NCBI GenBank assembly: GCA_023678885.1
Contig: CM042958.1
Location: forward strand, 9,046,852-9,110,851
Reading direction: 5' to 3'
Source: Pogostemon cablin
Taxonomy: Eukaryota; Streptophyta; Magnoliopsida; Lamiales; Lamiaceae
Length of the DNA stretch: 64,000 nt
Shown here: positions 58,123-64,000 of the stretch, piece after piece
How positions within the stretch are numbered: position 1 is the first letter of the stretch
How the letters are laid out: the number at the start of each line of letters is the position of its first letter
Notes under the pieces: model-generated
Database searches by the model: none
The model's input: the letters and a program-made list of their open reading frames with translations, nothing else
What the model was told of the DNA's origin: nothing
Translations under genes and position numbers: made by a program

Positions 58123-61100
58123 TTAAACCAAGAAATTAATACAAGAAGTGGATCTGGCAATTGATTCCAAATTGGTGCGCAATTCCGGTACAGATGGCCT
58201 AGCTGCTGGATCCCCTGCGGTGCAGCGCAGGGCAAGACTCATGGTCTCCACTATTTGATTCTCATACTCTTTATCATTCTTCAATACGGTATCAACCCAC
58301 ATTTCCATATGGCAATCCGAGTAGCAATATCGGGCCCATTCCACTATGCCTTCATGGATTCCCAGCTCTCTGTCGGCCCGTGATTTCCCCGTCAGGAGTT
58401 CTATCAGGAGAATCCCGAATCCGTACACCTCGCTCTTCTCCGTTAACCCACCCTTCGATTCTTCACTTTCTGCGTACAAGAGAGCTTTAGTGCACGTGCA
58501 TGGCACGTGAGATCTACGATAGTAATACGACATCGTATATACTCGTATTGAACAATCTCGCCCTACGTGCATGGACATGATTGCTTAAAACTCGAAAGTA
58601 TACCACTACTACTGATAAAGTGAACTAATTAAAGCATCTACATGAGTTTGTACTTGCAGCAATAAAAGTGAGACTTGATCGAATTATATCATTAACTCAT
58701 CAAGAAAAATTATGTGCATGTAATAATTAATTTGATGTATAATCAATTACCTGGAGGAGCAAAATGATCATATGCAGGTGAATTGAAGCACTTGGCATTG
58801 GTTGTAATAAGATTCAATCTCAAGTGTGGTTCATCTCTCTCATCAAGAATGATTCTTTCAGATGTGATATCTCCAACTAGAATTTGAGGCGAACAGGAAC
58901 ATCGTAAATACTGTAGGGCTTTAGATATTCCGACAGCAATCTTAAGTCTTCGTTCCCATATTAGAGAGTTAATGACTTGGCTCAATTCCTTCCCTTGGAT
59001 GTATTCATACACCAAGATCGAGCTCTTTTCAGATCTACACATCGCAAGAAGCTTCACTACGTTTGGATGATTGATCTTGCATAGTTGACCCCATTGCATC
59101 CAGCAGCTCTTTGGAATCGAACCAATTTCCTTAACAAACAAGTGTTTGTTGACTAAGGATGACTTAACTTTGTAAGATGAACCTAGTTTCCCACTTCCAA
59201 CTATGTTTTCTTGTCTTAAAGATGATGTAATGTCTTCAATGGTGATGGACTTGAGAAGTCTGGAGTTCAAGAACTGCATTTCCCAATTCCCACCTTCGCT
59301 CTCTACTCTCTTCAGCTCGTTGAATCCTCTCCGTTGCCTTACGAAAACCACGATCAAGACGATGATGGCGAAGACGAGGACAAAGGCGAGAAGGAAGGTT
59401 AAGACGAACCAACAGACGTGGTTACGAACCACCCCGTTGCATGGTGGTAATGCGCTCATCTTTTCGCCACCGCAGAGGCTATTACCAACCAACGAGCTCG
59501 AGTTGATTGCCAGAAATGCCCCCGTTGAGGGCAGCCTGCCGTGGAAGTGGTTGTAGGAAATGTTTACTTGAACAAGAGATTCAACATGTCCTAAATTGGA
59601 TGGAATTGTTCCTGATAATCCATTGACAGATAAATCCAGGACTCCAAGAACTGGCATGGAGGCGAAGCTGCTTGGGATTTCTCCGACAAGTTTGTTATGA
59701 CTAAGGTCAAGAGTGACCAGCTTCTTGCAATGAGATAACTGATCAGGGATTTCACCAGAGAGTTCATTCCAGCTCAGCTTTAGCTCCATCAGCTCTGAAA
59801 ATTCCCCGAAATTTCCTGGAATTACACCTGAGAAATTATTCCCCGACAAATCCAGGTTCTCGAGCTTATTGTTCCGGAAAGACCCTGGCAACGGCCCCAA
59901 AAACTTGTTGTTCGCTAAACTCAGCATTTGAAGCTGTGGCATGTTCCATTCTCTCCCACCAATCCTCCCGGAGAGATTGTTGCTCGAAATATCAAGAAAG
60001 TAAACCTCCGGGAGTGACGTGAACTCCGGTGAGAGCTCACCGGAGAGGGTGTTTTTCTGAAGCCGTACGCGCTGTAAGCTCTTGCAAAGGCTTAAGCTCT
60101 TTGGAACTTCGCCGTGGAGAGAATTGGAGAAGAGGATGAGCTTAAAAAGACGGCTGGATTTGCAGAGATTTTCCGGGATTTTTCCGGTGAGATTGTTGGT
60201 GGAAAGGTCTAATACGGTGAGGTTATTGTACTTTCCGAGGTTGTCTGGTATTTGGCCCGACAATCCATTAGACCATAGTTGAAGAACTTGGAGGTGAGGC
60301 AATGAAGATAAAGCATTTGGGATTTTTCCAGAGAAATTATTGGAGAATAAATGGAGAATTTCCAAACTCTGCAGATGGATAAAAAGTTCTGGAATTTCAC
60401 CCGACAAGAAATTATCACTCAAATCGAGTGACACTAATTTCGTGAGATTGAAAATGGGCTTTGGAATCGGGCCAGTGAGTTTATTGAAGTAGAGAAAAAG
60501 GTATTCAAGATTGGTGAGATTTCCCAAGGAGGAAGGAATTTCACCCGTCAGATTGTTGTAAACGAGATCAAGATGTCTCAGATCAGTCAATTCACCGATC
60601 TCCACCGGAATCTCGCCGGAGAAATTGTTGTATCCCAGATAAATCCACTTCAAACTCTTCATAACGGCTAATCTCGCCGGAATTTCGCCGGCGAGCTGGT
60701 TTGATGCCAGCGTGAGGAACTCCAACCTCGTCATATTCGTAATAGAATCCGGAATCCTTCCGGACAGAACATTCCCACCCAAATCCACAATTCTGAGGCC
60801 CGAAAAAAGCCCGATTTCTTCCGGGATTTCTCCGGCAAGCATGTTGTTCGACAGGTCTAAGGTTTCAAGAACCGGAAGATGGCCGGTCGGAATCGAACCG
60901 GTGAAGTTGTTGCTGCTGAGATTGAGAAAGTGGAGAGAGACACAAGACGATAAGGTGGTCGGAATTTGTCCGAACAATTGGTTGTTGGAAAGATCGATGA
61001 AGTGGATGTAGGGTAGTCTGAAAATGGAATCAGTGAGATTTCCAGATAAATTCTTTCCTGGGAGCTGAATCCTGGAAACATGGGACGAATCGAAACACGT

Positions 61101-61283
61101 GATTCCATTCCATTTACAGTGAGAAACAGATGAATTCCAGTTACTCAGCGTCTGAGATTGATCAATGATTGAAGCTTTTACAGACAAAAGTAATTCCACT
61201 TCGATCTCTCTGCATGTAGATAAGCTGATGAACATGAACAAGAACACGACTAGCTCCATCCGCAATTTGCCTTTTTTCGCCAT
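58123..61283 (-). CDS. SKM1: SKM1-like leucine-rich-repeat receptor-like pseudokinase
   Basis: Two exons: 61283-58751 and 58469-58123 (intron 281 nt, CCAG|GTAATT ... ACGCAG|AAAG), giving 959 aa, essentially the length of Arabidopsis SKM1 (At2g25790). I chose the ATG at 61283 (MAKKGKLRMELVVFLFMFIS), which directly starts a signal peptide; an in-frame ATG at 61316 adds 11 residues. The ectodomain has a cap motif (SHCKWNGITC) and about twenty LRRs of the plant type (LxLxxNxLSGEIP). One membrane span (VCWFVLTFLLAFVLVFAIIV, ~615-640) precedes the kinase-like domain. That domain lacks HRD (VGDITSERIIL) and DFG (RLNLITT), so catalysis is unlikely. The tail VEWARYCYSDCHMEMWVD is a hallmark of the SKM1 clade. 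SKM1 perceives CLE45 in pollen tubes under heat stress; orthologous function here is inferred only. A 408-nt leader intron is likely. Confidence 0.92.
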
Positions 61284-61332
61284 TTGATTTCCACTCAAAG
61301 AAAACTGATCACTCAAGATAACGCTTCATTTT

Positions 61333-61905
61333 CTGCAAAAAAATAAAAAAATAAAAAAATAAAAATAAAAATTATAATTATAATTATAATTATAATAAAA
61401 GATGATTCTTGGATCCGATGTAATTGTAATTATATAAATCCAAAAACCGAAGAACATAAAACGCGCACGCAGAGAACTTTTGTAAAGAATCTTTCTTACA
61501 TAGAATTAAGAATAAAAAATGGTCATGATGAGGAAAGGAAAAGCAACAGCAAGTAAAGCATGCCTAACATGAGCAGAAATTAACAACACATTATCTGAAT
61601 GAATGAAGGAATTAAATCCCACAAACTATATCTAATTCAAGAAAAAAATAGTTAGAAATTTTCTAATTTATTCACATACATATGGAGTAATTTTGATGAA
61701 TACCATATTGAGACGCATTTAAGGTTAAGAGTGGACGTACCAAAAACAGAAGATGGATATGCAAGAAGCAAGATTTTGTTGCAGAAAAAGCAGGTAATGA
61801 GGGAGTAAATAATTCAAGAAGCAAATATAGAAGACCATGAAAGAAAAGAAAATAGTAGGGTCATAGCTAGAGCAGGAATTTATGAAGGGTGTGTGTATAT
61901 AAATA
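61333..61905 (-). promoter_or_regulatory. Leader intron, leader exon and TATA box of the SKM1-like gene
   Basis: On the minus strand a TATA box (TATTTATATA, complement of 61896-61905) precedes a CT-rich leader beginning near 61870. A donor TTTTTG|GTACGT at 61740 and an acceptor TTTTTTTGCAG at 61333 define a 408-nt intron ending about 50 bases before the ATG. Repeated TTATAA words lie within the intron near 61370-61400. Confidence 0.55.
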
Positions 61906-62844
61906 GATGAGGTTGTTGGGTGCCATTTTTTTGGGGTATCTTGCCACCCTAGCTAGGGAAACTATGGATAAATACGACTATATTGTTTCATTTTCTATTC
62001 CAACAATGGTGTACGTGTTCAAATAAAATGTAACTCTATTGGATGACTTTGTTGAGCTTATATAGTTGAGGATGTGAGCATGACAAAAGGCATTGACATC
62101 AAATAATTTTAGCTATGGAGTTGCAGAATGATTTTTAAATCCATTAGAATGTTTATGATATTATGTTAGAAAAGTGAAGGGGATTACCCTAGTACACCTT
62201 GTACTTGTGTGATATTATTATTTAATAAAATACTTATTTTCCTATCAATTTTTTTTTTCTATTCCAACACTTTATTATTCGATTAAAACATAATGTGTGA
62301 ATTAGGGTTTTCAAGACTTGCTCAAATTATGTAATGATCACGATTTAAAATACAATTTAAAATAAATATATACTCCCTTCATTCCCAACTCATCTTCATA
62401 TTTGGACTTTTATGAATACTAAGTAAAGTTAAATTTTAATCAATTTTAAGGGATAATTTAGTATCTTTGAGTAATAAATAAATTGTAAAGTATGATTTCC
62501 GTGTAAATGTAGATAGAAATAAAAAAAATTAAATTGTATTAAAAGGTTATCGTATTTGTTGTTGTTTTCTTTTATTAGATGTGAAGAATTGAAAACAAAT
62601 AAAAAAAATGTGAGGATGAGTTGAGTAGAGAGAGAGAGAGAGTAATAGTATACTCTCATAATATTGTAAATTAAGTATTATTAAAAGCTAGGCAATTACT
62701 ATCACACCGAGCCTCATTTTAAATTTTGGTATTGCATGCTCGATTCCCTCCGTGCACTAAAAAGATTTATTTTTTATTTTACACGTTAATTAAGAAATAT
62801 TATTAAAATTTATTTTTATTTTTTACACGTTAATTAAGAAATAT
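61906..62844. other. Upstream promoter region and spacer
   Basis: AT-rich sequence upstream of the SKM1-like gene, with a GA tract at about 62627-62642. No gene found. Confidence 0.3.
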
Positions 62845-63137
62845 TACTCCTTTCGTCCCGGATATTTTTACATGTTTGTACGGGCACGGAGATTAAGACG
62901 TTTTATTTTTTTAATATATAATGTAAGAGAAAGTAGAGATAAATTAGTAATTTAAAAAGAAAATGAATAAAGTTATTGGGAATGATGAATAAAGTGTAAA
63001 AAAATAATTAAAATTGTTGGGATTGTAAAAGTAGGTAATAAAATATTATGTATTTTTGCCAAAAATAAAATGAATAAAAATACGTGGGAAACCCCAAAAT
63101 AGAAAGTGTGTAAAAATACGTGAGACAGAGGGAGTAT
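62845..63137. mobile_element. Stowaway-like MITE, long (~300 bp) subfamily
   Basis: Left TACTCCTTTCGTCCCGGATA, right ATACGTGAGACAGAGGGAGT. The interior GTTTGTACGGGCACGGAGAT and GGGAATGATGAATAAAGTGT is collinear with 18964-19266. Confidence 0.85.
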
Positions 63138-64000
63138 TATTTTTATGTGTGTAGTTATATTAGTGACGTGTATAAGTAAGACTATGATGGAGCTGTTTTA
63201 AAAAAAAAAGAGAAATACGGAGTATTAACTTTTAAAATTGATGTCCAACAAATGTAAATCTTTCAAGAAGAGTATTTCGTATCACTCATCCGTCATTGGA
63301 TTAATTAAATAAATAAAAGGATGGATGAAAGGAAATAAGGGGAGGGACAGATGTTGGGTGAAAAGGCAAAGGTGTTGTGGCCTGTAGGATAATATAAGCA
63401 AGGAAAATAATCTTTTGACTGGCATTGGATAGTGACAAAGGAAAATGTGTAACAGTTGAAGCTCAAAAGTTGGCCCAAGGCCATGCTTGTATGGCCTTTG
63501 CACTTTGGAGTTTTTTGTAAAAATGGTCTCAGCTTTTCTTCTTACCTGTTTTCATGAAAGAGAGAGAGAGAATATAAGAGCTTTTAGCAGGAGAAGATGT
63601 GTCTAATCGGTCACCCATTTTGTATCTAGTGTTTGTGTGCACTGTGCATAATTTATAATTGATTGATGTGGGATATCTGCATCTCTTTGGAAATTAATTA
63701 CATGAATCTTGAACTAGTTAATCTAGCACCTATATGTATATACTAGCACTCTTTTTCTTAAAAATAAAAAACTTAACATCCATGCTATAGGAATTAGATA
63801 TGCATGGGTAGGTTGTTACAATATGCCCAAAAAGAGTTTTACAAAAATGTTTTATTACCTATGTTTAAATGTTTTAAATGATAGAAAATATCATTGACTC
63901 AATTTGTCTTTTGATTTAAAAGTTTAAACCACCTATAAATATGTATGATCAAGTCATGATTTCGTATTATTAAATCACAAAATATGTAAAATCGAATTTT
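63138..64000. other. Intergenic spacer to window end
   Basis: No gene found. 63320-63600 is less AT-rich and ends with a GA tract (GAGAGAGAGAG at 63560), perhaps a promoter or leader of a gene lying outside the window, but this cannot be supported. Confidence 0.25.

Noticed and set aside
59203..61108. Several frames opposite or overlapping the LRR region of the SKM1-like gene
   Set aside because: Shadows of the LRR coding sequence; none has an independent domain or splice structure.

Overview
The window is nuclear DNA of a flowering plant, most likely a eudicot; an assignment to the Lamiales is only an impression. The support is spliced genes with short AT-rich GT-AG introns, plant-specific families (HD-ZIP III, SKM1-type LRR receptor, class A GATA factor, root-cap domain protein) and long AT-rich spacers filled with MITEs, a SINE and a hAT transposon. 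No organellar, bacterial, viral or CRISPR-type system was seen.

Layout. Positions 1-11,200 are gene-dense: the 3' end of an unc-13/PATROL1-like gene (+), a secreted proline/cysteine-rich root-cap protein (+), an RCC1-repeat gene (-), a SWIM+RING zinc-finger gene (-) and a mitochondrial-type RRM protein (-). From 11,200 to 21,100 the DNA is mainly spacer with a SINE carrying a 16-bp target duplication, several Stowaway-like MITEs, a long foldback element built from a palindromic motif, and other inverted repeats. A GATA factor (-) lies at 21.1-22.5 kb. Repeats and a G-rich pentamer array follow, then a ~5.9 kb hAT element (26.29-32.20 kb). This element carries a broken BED/hAT transposase on the minus strand and, on the opposite strand, a spliceable fragment resembling a host MRG/MORF4-related chromo-domain gene. 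A TMX2-like ER thioredoxin-related membrane protein gene (+) is at 32.8-36.0 kb. Then come 8 kb of repeat-rich spacer with a ~696 bp tandem duplication, an intact 17-coding-exon HD-ZIP III gene (ATHB8 type, +) with its miR165/166 site split by an intron, 8.5 kb of spacer, and an SKM1-like LRR receptor pseudokinase (-) at 58.1-61.3 kb.

The genes do not form a pathway. Three genes carry apparent disabling lesions inside otherwise conserved reading frames: an in-frame TAG plus a 1-nt deletion in the RCC1 gene, an in-frame TGA in the TMX2-like gene, and a TGA plus frameshift in a cysteine module of the root-cap gene. The root-cap lesions could be removed by a 67-nt in-frame intron. These lesions, the transposon-captured MRG fragment and the palindromic foldback element are the main items to check. 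Exon boundaries were placed by reading splice signals and keeping frame by hand; homology calls come from recognising family motifs, not from a search.
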